From contig RQOL01000729.1 of assembly GCA_013076295.1 (NCBI GenBank), positions 4,774,001-4,838,000 on the forward strand: a stretch of DNA of 64,000 nt. The letters are read 5' to 3'. The position numbers and the translations under genes are program-made. The stretch is from Sanderia malayensis. Lineage: Eukaryota; Cnidaria; Scyphozoa; Semaeostomeae; Pelagiidae. The notes beneath the pieces were generated by a model that saw only the letters and a program-made list of their open reading frames with translations, was not told the origin of the DNA and made no database searches. Shown here piece by piece: positions 22,101-34,654 of this stretch. Position 1 is the first letter of the stretch; every line of letters begins with the position of its first letter.

Positions 22101-22489
22101 ACTATGGTCTTATCAATTGGGCGTGTGCAACTACGGCTAAATTAGATCCAATTAGAAAGAGTGTCAAAAAAGCTGTCAGGCTAATTTCCTTTCAGAAGAA
22201 AAAGTCTCACTGCAAACCTTTATTTGCAAAATTAAAATTACTAGATTTTGATCAATACCATCTATTAAATAATGCCAAATTCATGTGGAATTTATCTAAC
22301 GACCAACTTCCATTGAGTATTTGCTCATTGTTCAAGAGAAATGTCATGTCGAGATCAGGACATGAAGATGACTTTGTGTTACCAACAATTAACACTGAGT
22401 TAAAGAGGAGATTTATATCTTTCAACGGAGTAAAAGTCTGGAAAAAAGTCCCAAATGACTTAAAAAAGCTTCGATTCCATGAATTCTAA
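19140..22489 (+). pseudogene. LINE ORF2: PHD remnant, EEP endonuclease, reverse transcriptase
   Basis: At 19140-19235 half a PHD finger remains (ALTKAEFSML, WYCRSCTSEALPF), fused to ORF1 sequence by a deletion. A second half-finger (LCITCLKDTLPFHEC) starts the long frame at 19345. The endonuclease shows LLHTNISSL, IACTETW, GGCGFYI, VGDFNFNL and SDHLPNFL (to about 20360). A frameshift near 21200 leads to RT in 21282..21719 (NYRPISILP, FGFQKNKST, FLDFAKAFDTVNHDIL, GVPKGNVLGP). Another near 21715 gives the catalytic FADDT and a third near 21950 leads to the C-terminal region ending 22489. Three frameshifts over 3.1 kb imply a young but inactive copy. It would nick target DNA and reverse-transcribe LINE RNA in place. 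Confidence 0.85.
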
Positions 22490-22943
22490 AAAGAGTTTAC
22501 AAAGCATTTACTTTCTACTGACGATTGATTCCAACGAATTCTGTTGCTCTCCAAAATAAATACGTAAATCTCAAATTTGACCCTCGCATTTAAAACAAGA
22601 CTGTCTTTCTTTCATTGTTAAAAAATGAGAAGACTATATCAATATTCAATTTGAACTGAAGCTTTCATCTTTCTTTATATTTTTCATGACATGATGGCCA
22701 GCATCATCTTACAAAAGACATCATCTTCAAAACCTTCCCTCCCCTAACTTTAAAAAAATGATAGAACAGAATATGTATAGCTGATCCGTCTCTATGATAG
22801 GGTATTGGGCCCGATAGCCGGTTCTTAGGTTTTTTCTCAATATCCTCAACTTCACTTTTTGTAATCTAATTCTGTGTAATTTGCTTGTGAATTTAATTTT
22901 AAATTGTCGTATGTAGTTAGTTTTAGTTGATGTTGAAATGGAA
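22490..22943 (+). other. LINE 3' untranslated region
   Basis: AT-rich sequence between the ORF2 stop and the pentanucleotide tail. No reading frame or structure beyond this role is evident. Confidence 0.55.
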
Positions 22944-23009
22944 TATTCTATTCTATTCTATTCTATTCTATCCTATTCTATTCTATTCTATTCTATTCTA
23001 TTCTATTCA
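22944..23009 (+). repeat. (TTCTA)n microsatellite, LINE 3' tail
   Basis: About thirteen copies of TTCTA with one T-to-C change (TCCTA). Placed exactly at the end of the LINE, as expected for a simple-repeat tail produced by slippage during target-primed reverse transcription. Confidence 0.85.
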
Positions 23010-23466
23010 CTCTTAGATTATAGAGTTATGAAGTTGGTGGAACTTGAGAACCTGTTCTACTATCTATTACTTTACAACGACGTCAACAAGTTTGCTATCA
23101 AAATGTTGAATGAACTGGGTCAACCTATAAAGTTCTTTAAGACGAAGCCATTGCTTTTCATATATGATCGATCAGTATACAAGTCAAACCTCAGATAATT
23201 ATATGATTTCCCAATTTACAAGACCACCCCACCTCCATCTTATAATAGAGAGTTTACAAAATGAAGACGGTGACGGCACCCACAACGCCAAATTGTGATT
23301 GGCCTCCTAAATGACATCGCACGTGTTTTTATATTACGATTCTTCTCGACAACGGGAACCACATTTTTGGCGGAAAACAATTGCCCGTAATCAAGCTTAG
23401 AGAACGCGAATTTAAAAATCCGGCTGTATATTCTTAGATTTCCTTAGTATTTACCAAGTTGCATCC

Positions 23467-24160
23467 ATGATGCCAAAGTTCAAAGAAAATAGAATTGCAC
23501 TTTTTTATGCCCACTCTGCTAGTTTGATTGACGATGAAGACCTTCTATTGTTACTTGACTTGAACACATCCAGCAATCCTGATTTACCATACAAAAACTA
23601 CCCCGAATTTTCACTGGATTTGTTGGAAGAAGACAAATGCAAAACAGAGCTTCGCTTATTCAGTAAGGACGTTGATGATCTCTTCAATGCTCTAAACCTC
23701 CCTGAGGAAATAACTTTGCATAATGGAAGCAAAGTTGATGGGATTGAAGGGCTTTGTGTCCTTCTGAAAAGGTTTGCATATCCATGCATATACCTGGATA
23801 TGGTTCTACGATTTGCCAGGCCAGTCCCTCAACTGTGTATGATCTCCAATCACATAATGGAGTGCATATTCAATGGTTGGAGTCATCTTTTATCTGATAT
23901 GGCACAACCTTGGCTATTAAATGCAAATTTGGAAAGATATGCAGTTGCTGTTAGCCAGGCAGGAGCTCCACTTAACAACTGTTGGGGCTTTATTGATGGG
24001 ACAGTCAGACCAGTTTGTCGTCCAGGAAGATATCAAAGCGTGCTTTATAATGGCCATAAAAAGGTCCACTCTTTGAAGTTGCAATCTGTAGCAGTACCTA
24101 ATGGCCTGGTTGCAAATTTGTTTGGGCCAGTTGAAGGAAAGAAACACGACAGTTAGACAT
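23467..24160 (+). pseudogene. PIF/Harbinger transposase, 5' two thirds (interrupted)
   Basis: ATG at 23467 opens 229 codons. The core reads NNCWGFIDGTVRPVCRPG with the first catalytic Asp near 23995. It continues YNGHKKVHSLKLQSVAVPNG and NLFGPVEGKKHDS, holding the second Asp at about 24150, as in DDE_4-type Harbinger enzymes. The frame then stops a few bases before the TIR of the 14.7-kb insertion. The missing end, with YGDPAYPLR and the third acidic residue, is found on the same strand at 38903-39060. The enzyme cuts and pastes Harbinger DNA, usually with a Myb-like partner; such a partner lies at 39124-39588. The stretch 23010-23466 should hold the element's 5' end, but I could not identify its inverted repeat. 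Confidence 0.85.
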
Positions 24161-24166
24161 GGCATA

Positions 24167-25190
24167 TAGTCTGACAAACTAACAAACATGCTAATGTTTG
24201 TTTTTATGGCTGGAATCGATAGATTTGACCATCAGCTTTCAGAATTCACCGCATACCTTCCGAAAAACGTTTTGTTTTAACGTGTTTGATGACGTCATAT
24301 TAAGACAAATTTTAACAATTAAAGTGTGATTACTTTTCACAGGAATGAGATATCAAAAAGAAAATAGCATTTCTGGAAACAGCTCAAAGAGACCTATCGA
24401 CTGATATATATCTTTTTAATTTTTGATGAGATGAGCATTTTGGTTGATGACATCATCGAAATTTTTTCCTCTGATTTTTGAATAGTTAGTTTGTTTCAAT
24501 GCCTCGTAAATCCACATTATCTCATTAGGACGTCTCCTCGTTCACTCCAGTTCGAAAAACGAACACTAAAATGAGTTTTTAAAAAAAAATTCGCCTGTTT
24601 GGGGCACTTTATTTTCACTTTTTGATGCCATAACCTGTTCTCACACATTTCGCTCTTTGGAAGTTGTTAGATACAACTCATCATTTTCTGTTTTACATGT
24701 TTTGAAGTGCAAGCTACAAAAAGCAGATCTGCTTTGGCACCTAGGCTACGTTAAAAAACTAAAACTTTAAAGAAAAAAATCGCTATCAGACGAATCTATC
24801 TTTTCTTTACGAAAAGTCGCTTTCCCATTTGGAAGCGCTTGAATCTTTCTATAGATGCACTTACCAAATTCTTTATATTTCATATCCCTCTCAATCTATT
24901 TTGGCAGTACTGAGGGATGTTCCTTTGCTGTTTTCTTTTTGCTTAATGGCTCTCCCTCATCTTTTTCAATTACTTTGTCTGCTTCAGAGCCAGCTGCTCT
25001 ATTGTTTCTCGATCTCGATTTCTTTCTGCGAATGAGTCAATTAGAGAATTGCTTTGCTATGATCCATTTGGATGTAATTGTAGATTTGATATAATCAATT
25101 GTCCAGCCGAAGTTCGCAATGGCTAGAGTTGTTGTTAACAAATACTTCAAACCGTTTTGCCAAATGTAACATTTTAGGTGCACACATTTT
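24167..25190 (+). repeat. Left terminal inverted repeat of the 14.7-kb element
   Basis: Matches, in reverse complement, right-arm blocks 38736-38902, 38395-38467, about 36480-36815 and about 35595-35770. Examples are the GTGTGATTACTTTT block near 24330 (right arm near 38735), the GACCTATCGACTGATATAT block near 24390, the CACTTTATTTTCACTTTTTG block near 24606 and the AATTGTCCAGCCGAAGTTCG block near 25098. Similarity fades at about 25190. Confidence 0.7.
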
Positions 25191-25354
25191 ATTTCTGAAC
25201 ACCAAGTTTTGGGGTCTGGCAAAAGCGAAGCTGATGATTTTACTTGATCTTCAAATAATGTTTCATCCGTGTCTCAACACAACTCTTTCTATTACCTCCA
25301 TTGCACTCTTTGAAAAAGTCGCCTGGCATCTTCTATTGTGTCGTCACTTAAAAA

Positions 25355-28130
25355 TTCCCCTACCCCTAAATTGCGCGTTGGTACTAGACTGCTCGGATCC
25401 TTCATTGCTCTTTTCAAAACTTTCACATTTCCCACGATAAACTTGTAAGCAGTTTTATCGCACTCAGTCAAGGCATGTACAATGGAATCTTGCTATAACG
25501 AACTTCCCGCTATTACGAACTAAAACTCCGGTCCAATGGATTCTGGGAAGTAAATCCTACTGTAAATACCCCTGTATAACGAATCCTGGATATAACAAAA
25601 TTTCGTTGTTACGAACCAAACTTCCGATCCCCTGACCACAAATACCCTCGATATAACGAATTTTTGAGAAAACTTATCACGAAGGGTGAAGTTTTTCAAG
25701 CTCTGGATGGACCTCAAGCATCGAACCTTTTTTTTGCAGAAATCAGGAGCGAAATGGAAAGAAGATCGATTCCATTTCGAAATTATGACGTAGTAATGAG
25801 AAACAAAAAGGAACAAAAACATATCACTGATTTTTTTGTTTAACAGAACAGAAAGAAATAAAAGTAGATAAAATAGAAATAGTAATGAAAAAGGTGACAT
25901 CAAGTGGTAATATCGACTTTGCTTTGTGATGTTTCATTGTTAAACATGCTTGAGCGTTTTTTCCTGTTGCAATCTATCAGAGCAATAACCGTTGTCATCC
26001 TGTAAACTGTTTTTTGGAACAATATAGTCTGCCACTTAAGCGCAAATACTTGAGGGAGGGTTCAACAGACATTCTGGCCCATTTGTGTTTAGAATTCTTC
26101 ATAAAAAATGTCCCTTCTGTACAACGAACTCCCGCTATTGCGAACTATTTTCTCGGTCCCCACAGAGTTCGTTATAGCGAGACTCCATTGTATTTAAGGG
26201 AGCACTGTGAAGACATCAGGACCAAACTTTTCAAATATTTTCCTCACATGGATAGATCTTCAAATGCCATGATCTTTCTGTGCGATGCTGTGTCATTCCA
26301 TAGAACAGCAAAACGATAACATCTGTGTCTTTGTGACAATTACAGCACGGGATTCTTCAATATGGTAGCATGTAGAACAAATCTGGTATATGCTTCTTCA
26401 TGGCTGCAATTTCTTATTTTCTCAATTCCTTCTCTCCCTATCTTCAACGTGTCTTCTTTGCAAGAAATGACAAGCGGAATATCTTTCTACCCTCATTGTT
26501 TCTAAAAAAGAAGCTAGCAAGCCGAATAAGACCTTCTTTGTCAACATTCCTGTTGAAGAGCTGAGCCCAAATTTTTCCTTGCAACATTTTTCGGTCAACA
26601 CTTTTGAGATGAACTCTGCGAGAAGTTTTGCCTGGGCATATTCTAGACTCACTACATTGCGTCCCTGTGCCTCGCTCGTTTTTACTCGCTCGTTTGAGGG
26701 ACTTATGGACTTTCAGGTCAAAAACTGTCCAAAAATCTCCTCTCCCGACAAATTTTTGTCGGCTCAATCAGATTGCAGCATTTGGCTTTTAAACAATGGC
26801 TATTGTTCTTTCTGACCAATCACGTTCAACCCCAACTTAGGCCATGTAAGATAAGGTTTAACTCGATATTTTACGGACCAATCTGGACTATAAGAAGTGG
26901 CGTGGCGTCAATTTTTAATTTAATGGCGGGAAAATGCCGAAGCTGTGAGAAAATTTAAAATGGATATAAACTCAATAAATTTTCGTGCTTTTCCGAGAAA
27001 TATTTACAAAAAAGTCCTCACCAATTCCTTGTTTTTGTATATGGGTCTTGCACAAGTTAAGGTAAAAGCTGCTTTTCGTTTGAGAATTACATTTCATCAG
27101 GACTTGTTGTATTTACGATTATGAAAAACAACACGCGTGTATTCACCACCAATTAAGAAAGCAAAAAGCATTTCATGTATTATTACATATAAAACTACAT
27201 ACTAATAATCTCATTATCAAGAAAAATTGTTCTATAGTCAAATTTAAAAATTATTTTCTCTAAATAATTCAAAGTAAATATTGAGTATATCAAAGTTTCT
27301 TCTTCCAATTTAGTATAACCAAAAGTAAAGTCAGAAATTATGGTTCATTGAAGCGTGTTAATTTATTGATAAATACTAGCCCTTCGTCCTTCAGCTGATC
27401 ATGCATCTGGGATTTAATCTGTGAATGTAACAATGAAAATAATTACTTTTCATTGTTCATAAAATAACCCAAAAAAATGAATTTGTCGGTTCGTCAAAGG
27501 CCTAAACATGTTTATCAAATCAAACATGTAATCAAGTTTAACAACCGTTGGTAATTTGCAAAATCCAACAAGAACTAAATTGGAAACTAAAAATGAAACT
27601 TACCTGTTTCTATACTTTCAAGTAAAAATCCTTGGATATGCAACCAGTTGCATCTTTCGTTTCAAATAAAATGAAAACTTGTTCAACAGCTCAGAGGCGG
27701 CAACACAAAATATTGAAATTTTTGAGTTCTCCCGGCACTTTCCAAGTTTTAATCTTGTAGCATTACATGAGAGCGAGGCTTTAATTTTTTAGACAGTTTT
27801 TGAACAGTAAGTCCATAAGTCCCTTGTGTTGAGCGAGTTGCGAGCGAAGCACAGGGACGCAATGTAATGAGTCTAGGCATATTCAACAATTTGAGCCAAA
27901 GGACAGGATGTTGCTGTGTGTTTGTTTATTGACAATAGATTAATTATAAAAGCCCTCAAATAATTATAAAATTCCGTTTTTCTCAGTAATTGTTCTCCAA
28001 ACGTTAGTATCCCCCAATAATTTGAACTTTTCTGCAGTCTTATATTCGAAAATGAAGTGAAACTTTTGAAAAGAGCAATCAAGGATCCGAGCAGTCTAGC
28101 ATCAACGCACAATTTAGGGGTAGAGAAAGT
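25355..28130. repeat. Nested inverted repeats flanking 26.7-27.8 kb
   Basis: 25360-25430 is the approximate reverse complement of 28065-28125 (shared TCTAGCA/ACTAGAC, GGATCC and AAGAGCAAT blocks). 26630-26710 is the reverse complement of 27805-27885 (shared GCACAGGGACGCAATGTA). The space 26711-27804 has no gene. This may be a degraded foldback element, or a further internal palindrome of the large element, later hit by the Tigger-like MITE. Confidence 0.5.
25480..26190. mobile_element. Tigger/pogo-like non-autonomous element, 711 bp, TA-flanked
   Basis: Starts CAATGGAATCTTGCTATAAC and ends with the inverted counterpart (reverse complement CAATGGAGTCTCGCTATAAC). TA lies on both sides (25478-25479 and 26191-26192). 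The terminal motif, with internal ATAACGAA repeats, is typical of pogo/Tigger MITEs. No transposase frame is present. It sits inside the 14.7-kb element. Confidence 0.8.
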
Positions 28131-28440
28131 TTAACCGGCCTCTGACGTCCATGATTTCAACAGTCGGAGGCCAAAAGGTTTGAATTGTGATTTTGATAGA
28201 GTTCGACCTCCTGACAATGAAAACAAGAGTCTTAATGGTCAGAAGTGGTACACGAAGCCAGGGCGTGGCCCCAAAGTTTCCCCAACTGTTGAAAAATTAC
28301 AACAGTTAATGGCCAAACTTCATTTCTTGGCTAAATGCATTAGAACATTTAAACAAAAACATTTATATTAATTTAAGACGATTAAGGTGAGACAATCACC
28401 ATTTAAGACGGCCCCAAAGCTGCCTCCAGTTGTTGGGGTA
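26192..28440. other. No gene recognised
   Basis: Apart from the inverted repeats described separately, this AT-rich interval shows only short open frames without family resemblance. A 63-codon frame at 28180-28371 has no recognised motif. Confidence 0.4.
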
Positions 28441-28449
28441 AGTCAATCT

Positions 28450-29449
28450 TCCAGACTTCAGAGTAGCAGCAAATGAACCACTATTCAGTCGAACAGGCGT
28501 TGATTACTTTGGTCCTCTCTTTGTAAAGCGTGGAAGAAGTACTCTGAAAAGATGGGGATGCATCTTCACTTGCTTAGTAACAAGAGCAGTTCATCTGGAA
28601 GTCGCAGAATCCTTAGAAACTGATGCATTCATAAACGTTCTGGAAAGATTCGTGAATAGACGCGGCTTCCCCAGAATTATCATATCCGATTGTGGTTCTA
28701 ATTTTAAAGGAGCCGATAAAGAGCTAAGAGACTGCTTAAAAGGATTGAACCAAGACAAGATACAAGTCTTCGCCGTAAGGAAACAGATCACATGGAGATT
28801 TAACCCACCAAGCTCTCCGCATATGGGTGGTGTTTGGGAGAGACTTGTTCGATCTGCAAAAACGACGATGAAGTCCATTTTGAAAGACAGAACTGTCGAC
28901 GACTTCACATTGATGACCGTCTTCTCCAAGGCTGAAAGTATCTTAAACAGTCGTCCTTTGACAGCAGTAAGCGATGATATCAATGATTTTGAAGCATTAA
29001 CCCCTAATCACTTTCTGATCGGTCGTGCTTTCTCAAATCTGGCGCCCGGACGCTTTACTGATAAAGATATCAACAATCGCAAAAGATGGAGGCAAGTACA
29101 GATCCTAACAGAACATATCTGGATGCGTTTCCGCAGAGAGTACTTGCCGCATTTAACAGAGCGTTCAAAATGGACATCAACAGGAAGAAAAATAAAAGAA
29201 GGAGATTTGGTACTTCTAGCAGATTCAAACGCAGCAAGAGGGCGATGGCCATTAGCGAGGGTTATCCGCACGTTTCCAGGAGATGAAGGAACTGTCAGAG
29301 TAGTCGAGGTAAAGACACCAACGGGAATCTACACTCGTCCTGTCGCCAAACTGTGCGTTTTGGAAGAAGAAAAGTTATCGAAGAACAACGTTCTTCAAGG
29401 CAGGGAGGATGTTGGCTCTAGTTCCTTCAGTGGGGGCGAAAGCACATGA
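28450..29449 (+). pseudogene. BEL/Pao integrase, C-terminal pol fragment
   Basis: The frame is open from about 28452 to the stop at 29449. It begins with FSRTGVDYFGPLF (first catalytic Asp), then FPRIIISDCGSNFKGADKEL (second Asp) and PHMGGVWERLVRSAK (catalytic Glu). AESILNSRPLT, LTPNHFLIGR and a C-terminal WPLARVIRTFPG domain follow. These blocks are diagnostic for BEL/Pao integrases. Upstream pol and gag are missing. The frame is clean for about 330 codons. Downstream, GGGAGGATGTTGG near 29403 looks like a polypurine tract followed by an LTR start. It lies inside the 14.7-kb element, on the opposite strand to its cargo gene. Confidence 0.85.
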
Positions 29450-29620
29450 GCACGTCAAACTCTCCACAGAAGAATCCCTGACTTTAGGAACTCTATTATT
29501 TTCGTTGCTTTATCTAGAATTGCTCTATTGTGTTTGCTGTTGAAGTAAGGCCGAAAGCATGTGAGCACGTCACATTCTCCACAGAAGAATGCCTGGCTTT
29601 AGGAACTCTATTAGACAGGT
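29410..29620 (+). repeat. Candidate BEL LTR start with 115-bp tandem duplication
   Basis: TGTTGGCTCTAG after a purine tract could open the 3' LTR. A segment beginning CGAAAGCACATGAGCACGTC (29437) repeats at 29552 with few changes and continues to CTTTAGGAACTCTATTA in both copies. The LTR end was not located. Sequence from 29620 to 30020 shows no gene. Confidence 0.45.
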
Positions 29621-30020
29621 ACAGGCGCAAAATCTTTTGAGTATTGAAAACAGATATTGTTTGTAACATTTTTCCTATGTAAAATTTCATGCTCTTTCCG
29701 AATCTGCTTGTTACCAAACGATTCAGCGGTGGGTGTGGCCGGGCGTGGTCATGTGATGTCATATCAAATTTGTCCTATGTTTGGCCCGGGTAAACGGTGG
29801 AAAGCTACTTAAATCAAGTGAAAATATGTCCTTAAAAGGAAATCGACGTTGCTCTCTGTTCCATGAATATAGGGACCCTATAGGGAAAACAAGGGGGACG
29901 CAGGGGGGCCATTTTCCCTAATTTTATAAATATTCCATTATTGGGTGTGCTCAAACGAGGTCTCGCTTAGTTTTTGTTAATTAGTCATTACAAATTACAA
30001 ACGAAAACTAAAGTGTACTT

Positions 30021-33000
30021 TTAGGGAAGATATTCAGGGCCATCACTGTCATATTCATCACTTTCAGAGCTAAAATTTTCAAATAACTGCTCCCAAAATT
30101 CTACTTCGCTCGCATTATCATCATGAGCATCGAATTCATTATTCAATTCTTCTCTTTCTGCATCACTCCCAGAAGTCTCTACATCTGTGGTGTGCTGAGA
30201 TCTTGGTCGGTTTTGTCTTGCTGTAGCTGATGGAGGCATTTGAGGACCATCATACCACCGTGGATTCAAAACACCATCTTTGCAATACCATCCGCTATCA
30301 CAGGGATTTATTTTCTGAACGATTCGTGTGCCAAAGTGTTTGAGGTAGTAAGCTGCCATATTTGCTCGCTTTACCGCATAAGCAATGCTGCCAGGGTCTG
30401 GTATGATGGTCTGTGTTGTTTTCAATCGAAGCCTGTCATATTGTCTGATCCTGAGACTCACCAAGTCTTCGTCGGATTTTCCATTGTAAATTACGTTCTT
30501 TATGAAACTAGTAACATCGTGTTGGTCTTCAGCATCCAGTGTTCTTGCAGTTCCAAGCTTGTCAAGCAGATGAAGATGGTTGCCTTTCCTTGCTTTCTCG
30601 AAGTTACACTTCTTTGATGTATGGTAAAAATAGCTTGTTGTATCACAGCCTGTGATAACATGGAAGGCAGGAAGATAAATAGAAGTTTCTCTTCCAAGAA
30701 ATGTCACACTTTTTCTAACACTGATAAATTTATCATTGTCAATCTGTATACACCAATCGAAATCCGGTTGCTTTAAGGCGTACGCGTAAATCATGAGAAT
30801 AAATACGTCTGTATCCTTGGCTTTTACAACTACTGGACCTTCACACTGAAATGCATGTAGAACAATTCTCGTGTCCGCTTCCTCGTGATTACAATCCCCC
30901 AGTTCTTCAATGTTCGTGTTGCTGACCTTTAGAGTGTAGAATCCATGATTAACAGTGTACTGAATTCTCATCTGATTCCTCGTTTGTTGTTGCTGAACAT
31001 AGTCTACGAACCGCTTGATTAACTCATCCTTGTTTTCGTTATTGTGCATGAAACTTTGAAAATCCTTCCCTTGAATCATATCTTGAACGTTTGTTCCCAT
31101 ATGCACTCTTGCGCTGGTGCCTCTTTCAATTCTTGTCGCTTGTTTGATTGAAAATTCTTGGTCGTCTATGTAATTATCAAACACAACTACTGACTCCGCT
31201 GCATTCAATGGAGAGGCAGGCGTGAAAGATCTCAGTTGGTTTGCCATGTAATCACCCCACGTTTTTGCTGGCTTCGAAGCTCTTATTGTAGCCATGGCAT
31301 CATAAATCCACGTTGCTTGCAAAGGGGGTGACATTATAGATGCATCAGCTTCCTCGATGATGTAATTCCGAAATTTGGCCTTTGAGCCTGGTTGATAAAG
31401 CTTGCCATCTGTAGTAGCTATTGCAAGTGGATAAGTAGTCAGGCAGTGTGAAAAGGCGTCCCTTTTATTGTGACACTTTTCAACAATGATCCAGAGAGCT
31501 TGGCGGTCTTCTTTCAACACTGACAGCACCTTCCCAGTTTTCTTCTTTTTTTCTAAACCCAGTTTTGATACCACTTTTCTTAACTGGCTCAAAGAAATCA
31601 ACATTGCATGAAATCAGTCGATCTGAATAAAAAGCATTATGCATTTCTTCTCCTATTGACCTTGCTTGTAAAAGACCCTCCACTGTGACAGGTTGTAGCT
31701 CAATGCCACTTGAAATCAATCTTGCTGGTCCAGAAAATGGATTTGGATATGTTTTCAACTTTTCTACCATTGCTGTTACTTGTTTTTCATCCTTTGATTT
31801 TGCACCAGCGGTTGTTTCACTGTGCGTCGTAGATGTTTTCACCAGAAATTGATCCTTTACTATTTTTCTCAATTTTGCAAGTTTGTGTGAATTTTTGTAA
31901 AAGGTATCAACAGCTTCAGGAGATGTGCTATATCCACCTCTCATGGGACCCCCACGAATCTTGCTTTCTCTGTTAGGACCAACTTCAGTTACCAAATCCC
32001 CTGGGATGCTTGAAAATCTTTCACCACTGAGGCTAATGCCAGGACCATAAATCGACAAATCATCACAAGCATCAGGATCTTCTTCCTTCATATTAGACAG
32101 CACAATATGACTGTGCGTCAGATACCGAGAGTAATTGTGGTGGTTGAAAGCAAAGAGCAGCGGTATTAACTCTTGCAGTGCTTGCAAATGAAGCTCCATG
32201 TTCTTTTCTCTGAAACTAGCAATGAACGAGAGCATGCAGCTAACATCTTTGATATATTTCACGATTAGCTCGCCCATTGTCCCTTCACTTCGAAGAACTT
32301 CGAACTTTGCCAAATAAAAATCCGCGTCAGAAATAACGTTTTTCAATGCTACTTCAGAAACTTCTGAGTGCAAAGTTTTGAGCTTCTCTTGCAAGTTTGT
32401 TGAAATTACCATCTCGGAAACTTTGAATCTTATAAATGCTTCGAAAGATTGCTTGTGCAAACGCAATGATCGAGAATAATGCCTGCCTTCTAATGCTTGA
32501 TCAACTGATCCTTGGGCTATTACATTAGATTGGCACCACCATTCTCGGAATCCTAAAGCTCCATATTGCTTGTAAAGAACTTTCAACCAACACAGAAGTA
32601 TATGAAATCCACCCATGATGCACTTGACTTTGTCATATTTTCCTGAGTCTTTCCAAATGATTTGTGACATTTTGGAAAATACAGCTTGATTGCAATGCAC
32701 AAAGATATGGTGCAATTGCAGGCTATCAGCTAAATCAAGTATGTAATCGAGATAATATTTACAAATTCTGTCATCCGGGGCATGGGGTATTGTAGGCAAA
32801 TATTTACATCGTGACTGCGTAGTTTCGACTGAAGTAACGTTTTTGTTAAAGGCAGTCCAAGATCCCAAGTAGGTGTTTATCTCTTGGTCGGTTTGAGCTA
32901 AATTTCCTTCTACGTCAACAGAGTCTACTGTAAGAGACTGCTTGTTCACAGCTGCGGCTAATACCCAAGCACAATCCTTGTTAAACCTGTCATTAAGTTC

Positions 33001-34654
33001 ACTTTTATCAGTGCTTGGAGTGTATTCTTTTATCATGGGAGGAGCCTTTGGTTTGCCTATTTTGTATTCACCATAGTCTACATCAGCAGTTTCACCGTAG
33101 TCTTCCAGAACGTGGGATCCTCCTTCTTGAACATCGGTAATAACTTCTTCACTGGAAAGTGTTGGCTGGTTTATTGTCCCAGTGGTATCATGTGTGGTTC
33201 CAACACCAGTTGATGTCATCTGCCTCCCATCGTTATTATCAAGTGTGACATGGGTAGGTTTGAATGGTTGCAATAGAGGTGGTGCTGCTCTCGTGTTCAA
33301 CTCTGCAGTAGTATCGTTTGCCCACTTTTTTGACGTTTCCGTGATCTTCGTGTATGTTGGGGTCATTCCTGCTTTGCTAAGGATATTGATAACTTCTTTG
33401 CTACCAGTAACTCGATGTATGACCATTCCCAATGCAAGCGAGGATGGAGATGTACGTTGTGTAAGCAGCTGCTGCCAAATGTCAGCAATGGACCACACTT
33501 TACGGGCTTGAAGAGGTGAAACTGCTGCGAACCCATACTCATTTATCTTGCATGAAGGATTCAATGACATGGCGATCACATTATAAAGCTCAGGTATGGG
33601 CTCATGCTTTTTTAGGCCTTGAATCATATCATCAAATGAAAAAGTGCTACTTTCTGGGGAATTATTAGCATCAGCTCTGTATTTTATTTTTCTGTTTATC
33701 ATTTTAGCGAATGCTTTAATAATCTCATTGTCTCTCAAACCTGCTCCCCGAATAGTAGCCAGAGAGTAGTCTAAGGGATTAACAGAGGCAGAGTGGATAA
33801 TATTTCCAGATCCATGAACTCCTGCAGCTCTCGTAAATCCAACCTTGTCACCTAACTTTGAAAATATCAGCTCTTTTATTTGACTTGTATGTGTTTTACG
33901 ATATGTTAGAGGAACCATATGCTCATCGTACAGCGTTTGCATATCTTCCAAGAGCTCAGTCAAAAAGAAACAGCATTTCTCTGAAACGATTTACTTCTCG
34001 ATAATTCCCAGAAATTCTTTCTCGGCTGCTTTCCCATTCACCATGTCCAATGAACTTTCATTTTCGTTCTTCTTTACTGGACGAACAGTAAAATATAAGT
34101 AGCAGCTCCTGTGGTATTCCAGCTCTCTAGCAAGAAGATCTCCTGCAGCACTGTGTAGTTTTAAACGCTTTGCAGCATTTTGTAAAATGGGGTCGTTGGA
34201 CAGCTCATTTTCTTCCATAACTCCAAGAAGTTTTGCTTCAGCTCGGGGTTCTTCCAGCTTCATTAAACTCTCTTCTTTACCTCTTGTTTTTTTCCTACTT
34301 CTGTCACACACAAAGCATTTTCTTTTTCTATCACCCGGTAAGGGTAGATGCGATACCTTACTTCTAGTTGCAATTGCGCTTTCTGACAGAGAATCTTGTG
34401 GTGATTGGGAATCATCAATTGACATTGGCTCTTCCACTTCTTCCGTTGTTGGGGGTATGGAATCCCTAAGATTAGTTTCCAACTTGTTCTTGTCCTGGAA
34501 CATCTGACGACATTTTGTGTGGCACTTTAGTTGCTCTTTCTGCTGACTGAAGTCTTCTGCAAGGTTGCAATGCACCAACGGAAAGTTTGAAGCATATGGT
34601 CTCGGGTGTGTTACATCCTTCCACTGAAGCGTCATTCTCTTTAAAGATTCCCAT
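30021..34654 (-). pseudogene. Large multi-domain protein with FEN/XPG-like acidic signature, main exon (family member 1)
   Basis: Exon 2 starts at 34654 after a consensus acceptor (TTTGTTTCAG). It reads a zinc-binding N-terminal region (CHTKC, CFVCDRSRKK, LEYHRSC, 34540-34060), passes one in-frame TAA at 33991-33993, and continues to about 31560. There one frameshift in an A-rich run joins the last frame (to 30021). The total is about 1,550 codons. C-terminal motifs are VVFDNY (Asp at 31178), EEADTRIV (30884-30861), KDTDVFI (30818-30798) and ITGCDTTS (near 30650). I read them as the acidic residues of a FEN/XPG-type PIN-fold nuclease, where E-A-D, D-x-D and GCD recur. Multi-copy genes of this kind occur in invertebrate genomes, but I know no named transposon for them. 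Only two lesions, both at one base, suggest recent activity. Confidence 0.65.

Larger units (their letters stand above)
18200..23009 (+). mobile_element. Nearly full-length LINE (CR1/jockey-like) with (TTCTA)n tail
   Basis: ORF1 (18364), ORF2 (19140..22489), a 450-bp 3' untranslated region and a pentanucleotide tail are arranged on the plus strand. ORF design matches the 2.6-4.5 kb LINE (coiled-coil ORF1, PHD-like N terminus, EEP endonuclease). The simple-repeat tail is usual for CR1-like 3' ends. Confidence 0.8.

Noticed and set aside
34187..34507. Plus-strand frame opposite the large gene
   Set aside because: Antisense shadow of the zinc-binding exon of family member 1, without motifs of its own.
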